Of a DNA stretch of 64,000 bases, positions 1 through 12,500 are shown one piece after another (positions within the stretch are counted from its first letter, which is position 1; the number at the start of each line of letters is the position of its first letter). Position numbers and translations under genes: made by a program. Under the pieces are notes generated by a model. It had not been told where the DNA came from, did not search any database, and saw only the letters and a list, made by a program, of their open reading frames with translations. Source of the stretch: Spongilla lacustris (lineage: Eukaryota; Porifera; Demospongiae; Spongillida; Spongillidae); contig OX442427.1 in assembly GCA_949361645.1 (NCBI GenBank), positions 7,895,403 to 7,959,402 of the forward strand. Direction: 5' to 3'.

Positions 1-210
1 GTGTGTGTGCTGTGTGTGATGCATGTGTGAGTGTGTGTGCGCTGTGTGTGTGATGCATGTGTGAGTGTGTGTGTGCTGTGTGTGTGATGCATGTGTGAGT
101 GTGTGCTGTGTGTGTGATACATGTGTGAGTGTGTGTGTGCTGTGTGTGATGCATGTGTGAGTGTGTGCTGTGTGTGTGATGCATATGTGTGAGTGTGTGC
201 ATGAGTCTCC
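1..210. repeat. GT-rich minisatellite
   Basis: Tandem copies of a roughly 30-base unit built from GTGTGTGTGCTGTG and GATGCATGTGTGA. The copies vary in length. No coding potential was seen. Confidence 0.9.
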
Positions 211-599
211 AATGTACATGCACAACACATTTACACTCGGTGGCACATACTTAAACACACATTCTCCATAAGTGTGGTTTGCAGAGTCAAAGATGGAAGT
301 TTCCTCTCCCTTCTCACCCAGAAACAAAACCAGAAAAACAGAAAATCACATGTATGTGGGTCACTTTGTAGCAAAACATTTAAGGATAAAGCGTTGAACT
401 TAACCCTGCCAATCCATCAACAATAAGTAGTACATGTAAACCAACTGCACATTGCATAGCTGACTTTATCAGGGTGGCTGGGCAAAGAGAGAGCTAAATT
501 CAAGGACAACAATAAATAAGGTTTCAGCATGTGCATGTATATCAAAGTAGCAACCTCACCAACCAACTTATCTGCAAAGGCAGTAAGGGATAAACCGAT

Positions 600-632
<33 letters not shown>

Positions 633-1540
633 CCCCCCCCCCACAACATACACAATACAAGGATACAAGGTACTAATACATACGCACTGATCTCTGCAAG
701 TAGGATGGCTAGGAAAGAAACAATGAGCCTGAAACCTAGGCACACCTGGAATTTTGTCAAGTGACGATGCATTATTGTACACAGTGGCACGTTTATGAGA
801 AGCACATGCACTTTCTACCACTATTACATAGATCTCTCACTGCCTGACAACCAAACCACACACCCTATACACATATCTCATTGTCTAAAAACAAATAAAT
901 TATACATGCAATGTGAGAGGTTTAACTCTGATATCCGCCACTACTGACATGTTCTATATGAGGACCAATCAAGGCAGATGAAGGTTTGATCCCCATTCCA
1001 TATTATTTGCAGACTGTCTTTGTATGGGGAGAATGTTGAATGCACTAAGGCATTGTTTTGCATAGGTTTCGTTGCCTTCACAAGCAAGTAAAGGCCCCTC
1101 CCCCTCACTAAATAGTCCCCCATTCTTTTATCCTTCCAACAGGTCCCCCCTTGTGGGAGGACCACCCAAACAGGACAAGCTACCGCATTTTTGCTCATTC
1201 TGACACAGGGACGATGGCATCCACTCAGCCACAGCACTGCACGACATAAAATTGCCTGTAACAGAAGGATGTAATCTCTGTCCTCCTTTCTGGACTGCCA
1301 GATACAATTGCATTCCAGACAAACTGCAAAAGAAGATCAATGCTTGAATTGAAATGTATAGCCGGCTATGTTAAAATTAAAAAACTCAGTGCCGGTCTTG
1401 CTCCTCTTGCCCTATGTCCATTCACCAAAATGTGAGTACATGCATGTTCCTGTGTCCAGTATCTGAAGTATTAATTCTTCTATGACAAAGTTGCATACCA
1501 GCAGCAAGCTGCATGGTACAGGGGACACTAAGTGTATAAG
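211..1540. other. Intergenic, no gene recognised
   Basis: Apart from a poly-C tract at about 602-641, I see no conserved coding signal here. The short open frames on the minus strand run through the poly-C tract as glycine runs or lack recognisable motifs and look accidental. Confidence 0.5.
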
Positions 1541-1544
1541 TAAA

Positions 1545-1796
1545 TTCTCTATGAGAAAGTTTGAGGTATATAGGATTTGAAGGCATGGCAACAGTGGTGT
1601 AAAAACCCAGGAAACAAGGGTGAAATCAGAAAAATGAAATAGTCCTATGCAGAGATAATATATATTATCTCTGTCCTATGCTAACACAATAATAGTGCTA
1701 AATATGGGACTATTTCATTTTTCTTCATGATTTCACCCTTGTTTCCTGGCTTTTTACACTTCAAATCGTATATACCTCAAACTTTCTCATAGAGAA
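1545..1796. mobile_element. Imperfect foldback (MITE-like) element
   Basis: The left edge reads TTCTCTATGAGAAAGT and the right edge reads ACTTTCTCATAGAGAA, its exact reverse complement. Further in, the blocks around 1565-1575, 1600-1650 and 1705-1765 also pair, including the AAATAGTCC and GGACTATTT blocks. The centre at about 1652-1677 is a second small palindrome (AGAGATAATATATATTATCTCT). The whole is about 250 bp with no open frame. This is the form of a non-autonomous hairpin element; its superfamily is unknown. Confidence 0.7.
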
Positions 1797-1892
1797 TGGC
1801 TCTGACTGGGCCAAACTAAGCCTTCCGAATAGTTGGTTGTTTTCAGATGCTCTGGGTGTCTTTGATGTATGTGGCTGCTTTACAGAGAGTAC

Positions 1893-2013
1893 AGCCATTG
1901 ATACCCCCCAATCCTATTGGCACAGCCATTGATACCCCCCCAGTCCTCCTGGCACAGCCATTGATACCCCCCAGTCCTCCTGGCACAGCCATTGATACCC
2001 CCCAGTCCTCCTG
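1893..2013. repeat. 31-bp minisatellite, about four copies
   Basis: The unit begins CACAGCCATTGATACCCCCC and is followed by a variable AGTCCTCCTGG-type tail. The frame is open on both strands across it, but it lies outside any supported gene. Confidence 0.85.
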
Positions 2014-2109
2014 GCAGCAAGCACAGCTAAGTCCGAGTAGAGGTGGCCTGGGACTTCGCCAACTTTCTCCACACTCCACTACTGTGTACTTATCTTTAAT
2101 ACGTCTTTA

Positions 2110-2576
2110 ATACGTTCCTCAGGCTTATGTAACACATCTACAAGATGCAGTCAGCCGTTACAATAATCTTTGTTCTTGGACCAGCTGCTCTTGATGTGGA
2201 TTCTTTTTTGAAAACTGTGTGCTCTCGGAGGACGCTATAGGGCAGAATAGAGGACTGTCAGTTCAGTGAGCTGTGTGATATGTTTCCCCAGCAGACAAGC
2301 CATGCCTGCTCTCCATTTCATCCATCCATGCCTCTGCCTGGTTATCAGTTGTAACATCTGTGGGACTCAACCTATCCCTTGACCCATCAGAATTCCACAC
2401 TGCCATCAAGTGGTGGCTTGGAATCGCAGCTGTCCATACTGCCCATCACATGCCCTGGACCTATGTGCTTACCTGTAAGTATGGGGGTGATGTTGTCAAC
2501 TGGCATAACCGATTGAGAGACATCCTATTGGAGTCATGTCATTGTGCATGCCTAAGTACAGGAGTATGGGTATTAT
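2110..2576 (+). pseudogene. Non-LTR retroelement fragment (3' end)
   Basis: A translated segment in one frame reads HASAWLSVVTSVGLNLSLD, then PSEFHTAIKWWLGI, and after a gap LTCKYGGDVVNWHNRLRDIL. As I recall, this order (AWLSV..., EF..A.KWWLG, LTCKxGGDVVxxHNxLRD) is typical of the C-terminal end of reverse-transcriptase-type elements abundant in sponge genomes. The cysteine/histidine cluster that normally precedes LTCK is shortened, the frame closes soon after, and no catalytic RT domain is present. It is a dead remnant. The assignment rests on motif memory, not a search. Confidence 0.6.
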
Positions 2577-3502
2577 TTTTTTGGTGAGGTATTTCGCTTG
2601 TCGTTTGGCTCTCTTTTTCTGATGTGAAGGCATTTTGAATTTTACCAGCAAAAACAATGATCGAAGCACTAGAATAAAATCATACTTGTAATGATGACTA
2701 TTTTAAACGTGTACTGACTACATGTAGTGCCCAGATCACGTTACATTGCATCCCACTTTAGCCGCGGCTCTATGCATAGATAACATAGTATTGTAATACT
2801 TCGCTTAAAGCGAAATATGACATGTTCTTTTTTTTTTTTTTTTAAATGAACTGATTTAATTGTAATATTGTAATAGATACATACGTGTAATAAACATTTT
2901 AACTGTAAGAAAGAGGAATGATTTAAAAGTGTTCATATGGACAGAGGTATGTTCTAAATTGTATATGTTACCGGTAGTTGCTAACACAACTATCGATATA
3001 TACAATGTAGCCTCGACCATTGTAATTCTCAAGTTATCTGTGCAATTTTCATAAAAGTGATTGATCAGGAACACGGTGGGACTGGGTACAAGATTGAGCA
3101 AGAGGAACACTCACGGTTTTTGTGACATAAATAAATAAATAAACACACGAAACTGCTCATTTTAGACTTTTGTTTTGTACAATAAAGACAAAAACTAAGC
3201 GATCCGATCGTCAGAAGTCTAGATAGAAACAGGTCGCGTTTTTAAAGACTTCATAATCGGGCCACCGATACGAAAACGTCATCATTCTCATGCTACACTC
3301 TCACACGTGCGCATGCGCAGCTTCCGCGACGCGGAGCAAGGAATTATATAACCGTAAGCGTATTTTTGTTTTAGACGCTTTGGTTATTATTTTCACCAGG
3401 AGCGTTACGCTGAAAGCTACGATAAACGTTAAACGAGATCCGAAAGCAAAGTTTACAAAAAAGGAAGGAAGAAAGTGAAAGAACGAGTGGTGGAGGCGAA
3501 AA
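2577..3502. other. Spacer and presumed promoter of gene A
   Basis: AT-rich sequence with a T tract near 2829-2843 and a small palindrome TTCGCTTAAAGCGAA near 2799. No gene is evident. The last 300 bases become GC-richer, with CpG dinucleotides and a perfect NRF-1-type palindrome, as expected of a CpG-type promoter in front of gene A. Confidence 0.45.
3308..3319. promoter_or_regulatory. NRF-1-like palindrome upstream of gene A
   Basis: The perfect palindrome TGCGCATGCGCA lies about 185 bases before the gene A start codon. It matches the metazoan NRF-1 consensus. A one-mismatch version (29657-29668) lies just upstream of paralogue B, which supports a shared promoter element. Binding is inferred. 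Confidence 0.45.
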
Positions 3503-6500
3503 ATGGACGTTTTGCCAAGGCTGCCTTCTGACATCATCCGAGCGGCCTTTCCGGACGAGCCGCAACCCGAATGGCTGAGGCGACTGTCCCGCAGACATGG
3601 TTCCCTAGAGAAAGGGGAAAGGACAGCTATTGCAACGGCAATGCGTTTCTTGAAAGAGGCCGACCCTCGTTACTACAACAGCGTAGTAGAAAGGCATACC
3701 AGAAGCTTCAGAGCTAAGCCCGAGGCAGTGGACACCGTACCAAAAGGCGGTTTTCTGGCAGACGATGGTACAGTGTATGTGAACAAGCGTGTAAAGATGG
3801 ATGCAAAAATAGCTCAACGGATGATTGAAACAACGGAAGCAAAGATAATTGAACTAGAGGCGAAAGAAAAGGAACGATTAGAGCGCCTGAAGAAGGCAAT
3901 CCGCTCGGGGGACGTCATTTTCACAGAGGGCAAAATTCGTTATGTCGAAAAGGAAGCTGCGCATGCGCAAACGGAGGTTAGTAACCGCTGCACCTTATCT
4001 GAATTAAAACGTTTCTTTCCGAAGGTGCCATGGAGAGTAGGGCAGGCCACATCTCTGCCGTCGAAGTCGAGCGCTTCGCGGCTACCATCTATTGTGAAGC
4101 CCCGAGGCGGTACTGCCGACCCACAGGCAGCGGTGCCCAAGCCGGCTCCCAAACCTCAAAAGAACGTTGTTGGCCCCAGTTCTGGTGTGGCGTCGCTTGA
4201 CCCAGTCCAACGAGCCAAGCTAAAAGACATGCTGGACCAGGAAGAGGAAGCTTTGAGAAAGATGATTGAACTCGAACTGCAACTAGCAAGGAAGGCCGAA
4301 TTGTGAGTTTTGCTGGTTAATTTTAAATTAGTTGTACAGTGGAACCTTCTAAAGCGGTCATCTTCGGGCCAAAATAAAAAGACCAGGGTTGCTTGCCTAA
4401 CTTAGAACCGTTTGTACAGCAGCCACATACTCATGACTTTAGTTATTTGGCCAGTACAGGTCACAGGTGGGTGGCCAACTAGGTGTCCATTAATGCAGGT
4501 TCCACTGTGTATGGTATACAATTGCTAATTAACATGCTTTGCTATTTGTGCAACCTGATTGGTCTATCTAAACGCGGTAGGAACCTTGACAAAAGGCTTG
4601 GAAGTGCCACAAGCACTTCCTGGCACTTAAAATCTTCCCTTCTGGCACTATAAATGTTCAGCTAGCTATGGTGTTTGTGTAGATGGTATATAGGTAGGAT
4701 TTGAAGCTCATTGCATGTATGTGAAAGCATTTCAGTTGACAAAATGTTACTGCCAGAAACAAGTGCTCCAAGCTGTGCCCTACCACACTACTTGGTACCA
4801 TATCGATTTTGTTCTATCAACAGCAGCTACTTTCTCTGCATTTAGCATACCCAGTCCACTAAGATAGCATGTACTCAATATACACTGATACACTTCTTTT
4901 TATAAATGTTTGCATCATATATGCTAATATAACAAAGTGTTTGTTTATTGGATGCTAGGTACGTGGTGCTATTGTCTAAATTAGCTAAACAATTGGGACC
5001 CCTATGATTTAGAGTCCCTCTGGTCTTACTATCTCCTTCTACCATTCATGACACTACAGCCTGGGGCCCTTGGAATTCTAAATCAACTAGATCCTGTGAC
5101 CAATCTCAGTGTCAAATCTTTATATATCGCGATGTTATACCTAGTACCCCTCATCACAATACCCTCCGTGACATTATTCCCACTACCCCTCATCACAATG
5201 CCCTCCATGGCCCACTACCCCTCATCACAATACCTCCATGACACCCTTCCTCATTTACTCAGGAAAGCTAATCAGGTTAAAGAGCGCTCAGCTCGCCACA
5301 CTGCAATGCTTAAAGCGGAGCTGGAGGTTGAGAAGGAGCGCAACCTGACAGAAAGGAGGCGAAGAGTTGCTCTAAAGGCCCTAGTAACGGAATGTGAGGT
5401 GAGGGCACATTGCATGTACTGGTATGAACTTCAGGGGAATATTAGTCTATTGGCAACAGTTATTAACAGTGGCTATGGTTTGTAAAGTATACAAGTGATG
5501 TATTTATGGCCGATACACTTGCTCTGTGGTTCATGTGCTACACCAGACATCTGAGGCCAAGGCAGCAGGCAGGGCTATGATGTACTTCCAATATTTTTCT
5601 AGACTATGAAATAAACTGTTGTGATTTTTGACAACTTGACTTTATAATGGTTATTGTCCTCAGAGGATGGATATGGAGGGGTACAGATGGATATGGAGGG
5701 GTACAGATGGATATGGAGGGTACAGATGGATATGGAGGGGTACAGAAGGATATGGAGGGGTACAGAAGGATATGGAGGGGTACAGATGGATATGGAGGGG
5801 TACAGAAGGATATGGAGGGGTACAGAAGGATATGGAGGGGTACAGATGGATATGGAGGGGTACAGATGGATATGGAGGGGTACAGATGGATATGGAGGGG
5901 TACAGAAGGATATGGAGGGGTACAGAGGATGGATATGGAGGGATACAGAGGACGGATATGGAGGGGTACAGGGGATGGATATGGAGGGGTACAGAGGACG
6001 GATATGGAGGGGTACAGAGGATAGATATGGAGGGGTACCTAAAGGGGTAGATACATGTAACTATAATAACTATAACTCTCAAATCCAATCAGAGAACACA
6101 TTCTTTTAAGACCAAGGCAATTCATGTCAAAAGCCAATCCGATACAACTCCTGTGACAGCCATCAAGCAGAGAACACATTCAACCAAATCTGAGGAAACT
6201 CCTGTCATAAGCAGCCAACAGAGAAAACATTCTCCCAAGTCTGAGGAAATTCCTGTCATAAGTAGCCAGCAGAGAACACATTCTCCCAAGTCTGAGAAAA
6301 TTCCTGTCATAAGCAGCCAGCAGAGAACACATTCACCCAAGTCTGATGAGATTCCTGTCATAAGCAGCCAGCAGAGAACACATTCACCCAAGTCTGAGGA
6401 GATTCCTGTCATAAGCAGCCAGCAGAGAACACATTCTCCCAAGTCTGAGGAGATTCCTGTCATAAGCAGCCAGCAGAGAACACATTCTCCCAAGTCTGAC

Positions 6501-9500
6501 GAAATTCCTGTCATAAGCAGCCAGCAGAGAACACATTCTCCCAAGTCTGAGGAAATTCTTGTCATAAGCAGCCAACAGAGAACACATTCTCCCAACTCTG
6601 AGGAGATTCCTGTCATAAGCAGCCAGCAGAGAACACATTCGCCCAACTCTGAGGAGATTCCTGTCATAAGCAGCCAACAGAGAACACATTCTCCCAAGTC
6701 TGTGGAGATTCCTGTCATAAGCAGCCAGCAAAAAACTATTTCTCCCAATTCAATTTCTCCCTCAACTAGCAAGCAGAGAACACATACTCCCAAGTCTGAG
6801 GAGATTCCTGTCATAAGCAGCCAGCATTCTCCCAACTCTGAGGAGATTCCTGTCATAAGCAGCCAACAGAGAACACATTCTCCCAAGTCTGATGAGATTC
6901 TTGTCATAAGCAGCCAGCAGAGAACACATTCTCCAAAGTCTGATGAGATTCCTGTCATAAGCAGCCAACAGAGAACACATTCTCCCAAGTCTGTGGAGAT
7001 TCCTGTCATAAGCAGCCAGCAAAAAACTATTTCTCCCAATTCAATTTCTCCCTCAATTAGCAAGCAGAGAACACATACTCCCAAGTCTGAGGAGATTCCT
7101 GTCATAAGCAGCCAGCATTCTCCCAACTCTGTGGAGATTCCTGTCATAAGCAGCCAGCAGAGAACACATTCACCCAAGTCTGATGAGATTCCTGTCATAA
7201 GCAGCCAGCAGAGAACACATTCTCCCAAGTCTGAGGAGATTCCTGTCATAAGCAGCCAACAGAGAACACATTCGCCCAACTCTGAGGAGATTCCTGTCAT
7301 AAGCAGCCAGCAAAAAACTATTTCTCCCAATTCAATTTCTCCCTCAACTAGCAAGCAGAGAACACATACTCCCAAGTCTGAGGAGATTCCTGTCATAAGC
7401 AGCCAGCATTCTCCCAACTCTGAGGAGATTCCTGTCATAAGCAGCCAGCAGAGAACACATTCACCCAAGTCTGATGAGATTCCTGTCATAAGCAGCCAGC
7501 AGAGAACACATTCTCCCAAGTCTGAGGAGATTCCTGTCATAAGCAGCCAACAGAGAACACATTCGCCCAACTCTGAGGAGATTCCTGTCATAAGCAGCCA
7601 ACAGAGAACACATTCTCCCAAGTCTGTGGAGATTCCTGTCATAAGCAGCCAGCAAAAAACTATTTCTCCCAATTCAATTTCTCCCTCAACTAGCAAGCAG
7701 AGAACACATACTCCCAAGTCTGAGGAGATTCCTGTCATAAGCAGCCAGCATTCTCCCAACTCTGAGGAGATTCCTGTCATAAGCAGCCAGCAGAGAACAC
7801 ATTCACCCAAGTCTGATGAGATTCCTGTCATAAGCAGCCAGCAGAGAACACATTCTCCCAAGTCTGAGGAGATTCCTGTCATAAGCTGCCAACAGAGAAC
7901 ACATTCGCCCAACTCTGAGGAGATTCCTGTCATAAGCAGCCAACAGAGAACACATTCTCCCAAGTCTGTGGAGATTCCTGTCATAAGCAGCCAGCAAAAA
8001 ACTATTTCTCCCAATTCAATTTCTCCCTCAACTAGCAAGCAGAGAACACATACTCCCAAGTCTGAGGAGATTCCTGTCATAAGCAGCCAGCATTCTCCCA
8101 ACTCTGAGGAGATTCCTGTCATAAGCAGCCAACAGAGAACACATTCTCCCAAGTCTGATGAGATTTCTGTCATAAGCAGCCAGCAGAGAACACATTCTCC
8201 AAAGTCTGATGAGATTTCTGTCATAAGCAGCCAGCAGAGAACACATTCTCCAAAGTCTGATGAGATTCCTGTCATAAGCAGCCAACAGAGAACACATTCT
8301 CCCAAGTCTGTGGAGATTCCTGTCATAAGCAGCCAGCAAAAAACTATTTCTCCCAATTCAATTTCTCCCTCAACTAGCAAGCAGAGAACACATACTCCCA
8401 AGTCTGAGGAGATTCCTGTCATAAGCAGCCAGCATTCTCCCAACTCTGAGGAGATTCCTGTCATAAGCAGCCAACAGAGAACACATTCACCCAAGTCTGA
8501 TGAGATTCCTGTCATAAGCAGCCAGCAGAGAACACATTCTCCCAAGTCTGTGGAGATTCCTGTCATAAGCAGCCAGCAAAAAACTATTTCTCCCAATTCA
8601 ATTTCTCCCTCAACTAGCAAGCAGAGAACACATACTCCCAAGTCTGAGGAGATTCCTGTCATAAGCAGCCAGCAGAGAACACATTCTCCCAAGTCTGAGG
8701 AGATTCCTGTCATAAGCAGCCAGCAGAGAACACATTCTCCCAAGTCTGAGGAGATTCCTGTCATTAGCAGCCAACAGAGAACACATTCTCCCAAGTCTGA
8801 GGAAATTCCTGTCATAAACAGCCAGCAGAGAACACATTCTCCCAACTCTGAGGAAATTCCTGTCATAAGCAGCCAACAGAGAACACATTCTCCCAACTCT
8901 GAGGAGATTCCTGTCATAAGCAGCGAACAGAGAACACATTCTCCCAAGTCTGTGGAGATTCCTGTCATAAGCAGCCAGCAAAAAACTATTTCTCCCAATT
9001 CAATTTCTCCCTCAACTAGCAAGCAGAGAACACATACTCCCAAGTCTGATGAGATTTCTGTCATAAGCAGCCAGCAGAGAACACATTCTCCAAAGTCTGA
9101 TGAGATTCCTGTCATAAGCAGCCAGCAAATACCTATTTTACCCAATTCAATTTCTCCCTCAACTAGCAAGCAGAGAACACATACTCCCAAGTCTGAGGAG
9201 ATTCCTGTCATAAGCATCCAGCATTCTCCCAACTCTGAGGAGATTCCTGTCATAAGCAGCCAACAGAGAACACATTCTCCCAAGTCTGAGGAAATTCCTG
9301 TCATAAGCAGCCAGCAGAGAACACATTCTCCCAAGTCTGATGAGATTTCTGTCATAAGCAGCCAACAGAGAACACATTCACCCAAGTCTGAGGAAATTCC
9401 TGTCATAAGCAGCCAACAGAGAACACATTCACCGAAGTGTGAGGAAATTCCTGTCATAAGCAGCCAGCAGAGAACACATTCTCCCAATTCTGGGGAAATT

Positions 9501-12500
9501 CCTGTCATAAGCAGCCAGCAAAAAACTATTTCTCCCAATTCAATTTCTCCCTCACCTAGCAAGCAGAGAACACATTCACCCAAGTCTGAGGAAATTCCTG
9601 TCATAAGCAGCCAACAGAGAACACATTCTCCTAAGTGTGAGGAAATTCCTGTCATAAGCAGCCAGCAGGGAACACGTTCTCCCAAGTCTGAGGAGATTCC
9701 TGTCATAAGCAGCCAACAGAGAACACATTCTCCTAAGTGTGAGGAAATTCCTGTCATAAGCAGCCAGCAGAGAACACGTTCTCCCAAGTCTGAGGAGATT
9801 CCTGTCATAAGCAGCCAACAGAGAACACATTCTCCTAAGTGTGAGGAAATTTCTGTCATAAGCAGCCAGCAGGGAACACATCCTCCCAATTCTGGGGAAA
9901 TTCCTGTCATAAGCAGCCAGCAGAGAATACATTCTCCCAAGTCTGAGGAGATTCCTGTCATAAGCAGCCAACAGAGAACACATTCTCCCAAGTCTGAGGA
10001 AATTTCTGTCATAAGCAGCCAACAGAGAACACATTCTCCCAAGTCTGAGGAGATTCCTGTCATAAGCAGCCAGCAGAGAACACATTCTCCCAAGTCTGAT
10101 GAAATTCCTGTCATAAGCAGCCAACAGAGAACACATTCTCGCAAGTCTGATGAGATTCTTGTCATAAGCAGCCAACAGAGATCACATTCTTCCAAGTCTG
10201 AGGAAATTCCTGTCATAAGCAGCCAGCAGAGAACACATTCTCCCAATTCTGGGGATAATCCTGTCATAAGCAGCCAACACATATCACATTCTCCCAATTC
10301 TGGGGAGATTCCTGTCATAAGCAGCAAGCAGAGAACACATTCTCCCAATTCTGGGGAAATTCCTGTCATAAGTAGCCGGCAAAAAACTCCTTCTCCCAAT
10401 TCAATTTCTCCCTCAACTAGCAAGCAGAGAACACATTCTCCCAAGTCTGAGGAGATTCCTGTCATAAGCAGCCAACAGAGAACACATTCACCCAAGTCTG
10501 AGGAAATTCCTGTCATAAGCAGCCAACAGAGAACACGTTCTCCCAAGTCTGAGGAGATTCCTGTCATAAGTAGCCAGCAGAGAACACATTCTCCCAAGTC
10601 TGAGGAAATTCCTGTCATAAGCAGCCAGCAGAGAACACATTCACCCAAGTCTGAGGAAATTCCTGTCATAAGCAGCCAACAGAGAACACGTTCTCCCAAG
10701 TCTGAGGAAATTCCTGTCATAAGCAGCCAGCAGAGAACACATTCTCCCAAGTCTGAGGAAATTCCTGTCAAAAGTAGCCAGCAGAGAACACATTCTCCCA
10801 AGTCTGAGGAAATTCGTGAAATTCCTGTCATAAGCAGCCAACAGAGATCACATTCACCCAAGTCTGAGGAAATTCCTGTCATAAGCAGCCAGCAGAGAAC
10901 ACATTCACCCAAGTCTGAGGAGATTCATGTCATAAGCAGCCAACAGAGAACACATTCTCCCAAGTCTGATGAGATTTCTGTCATAAGCAGCCAGCAGAGA
11001 ACACATTCTCCCAAGTCTGATGAAATTCCTGTCATAAGCAGCCAGCAGAGAACACATTCTCCCAAGTCTGAGGAAATTCCTGTCATATGTAGCCAACAGA
11101 AAACTCTTTCTCCCAATTCAATTTCTCCCTCAACTAGCAAGCAGAGAACACATTCACCCAAGTCTGAGGAAATTCCTGTCATAAGCAGCCAACATTCTCC
11201 GAAGTCTGAGGAAATTCCTGTCATAAGCAGCCAGCAAAAAACTCTTTCTCCCTCAACTAGCAAGCAGAGAACACATTCTCCCAAGTCTGAGGAAATTTGT
11301 GAAATTCCTATCATATGCAGCCAGCAGAGATCACATTCTCCCAAGTCTGTGGAGATTCCTGTCAAAAGTAGCCAGCAGAGAACACATTCTCCCAAGTCTG
11401 AGGAAATTTGTGAAATTCCTGTCATAAGCAGCCAACAGAGAACACATTCACCCAAGTCTGAGGAGATTCCTGTCATAAGCGGCCAGCAGAGAACACATTC
11501 TCCCAAGTCTGAGGAGATTCCTGTCATAAGCAGCCAGCAGAGATCACATTCACCCAAGTCTGAGGAAATTCCTGTCATAAGCAGCCAACAGAGAACACGT
11601 TCTCCCAAGTCTGAGGAAATTCCTGTCATAAGCAGCCAGCAGAGAACACATTCACCCAAGTCTGAGGAAATTCCTGTCATAAGCAGCCAACAGAGATCAC
11701 ATTCTCCCAAGTCTGAGGAAATTCCCGTCATAAGCAGCCAGCAGAGAACACATTCTCCCAAGTCTGAGGAATTTTGTGAAATTCCTGTCATAAGCAGCCA
11801 ACAGAGATCACATTCACCCAAGTCTGAGGAAATTCCTGTCATAAGCAGCCAGCAGAGAACACATTCTCCCAACTCTGAGGAGATTCCTGTCATAAACAGC
11901 CAGCAGAGAACACATTCTCCCAAGTCTGATGAGATTTCTGTCATAAGCAGCCAACAGAGAACACATTCTCCCAAGTCTGAGGAGATTCCTGTCATATGTA
12001 GCCAACAGAAAATTCTTTCTCCCAATTCAATTTCTCCCTCAACTAGCAAGCAGAGAACACATTCATTCAAGTCTGAGGAAATTCCTGTCATCAGCAGCCA
12101 ACAGAGAACACATTCTCCCAAGCCTGAGGAGATTCCTGTCATAAGCAGCCAACAGACAACACATTCTCCCAACTCTGAGGAAATTCCTGTTATAAGCAGC
12201 CAGCAAAGAACTCTTTCTCCCAATTCAATTTCTCCCTCAACTAGCAAGCAGAGAACACATTCACCCAAGTCTGAGGAAATTCCTGTCATAAGCAGCCAAC
12301 ATTCTCCGAAGTCTGAGGAAATCCCTGTCATAAGCAGGCAGCAAAAAACTCTTTCTCCCTCAACTAGCAAGCAGAGAACACATTCTCCCAAGTCTGAGGA
12401 AATTCGTGAAATTCCTATCATATGCAGCCTGCAGAGATCACATTCTCCCAAGTCTGAAGAGATTCCTGTCAAAAGTAGCCAGCAGAGAATACATTCTCCC

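Noticed and set aside
542..1340. Minus-strand frames of 70-134 codons
   Set aside because: Two cross a poly-C tract as glycine runs and none shows motifs, splice partners or composition typical of coding sequence here.
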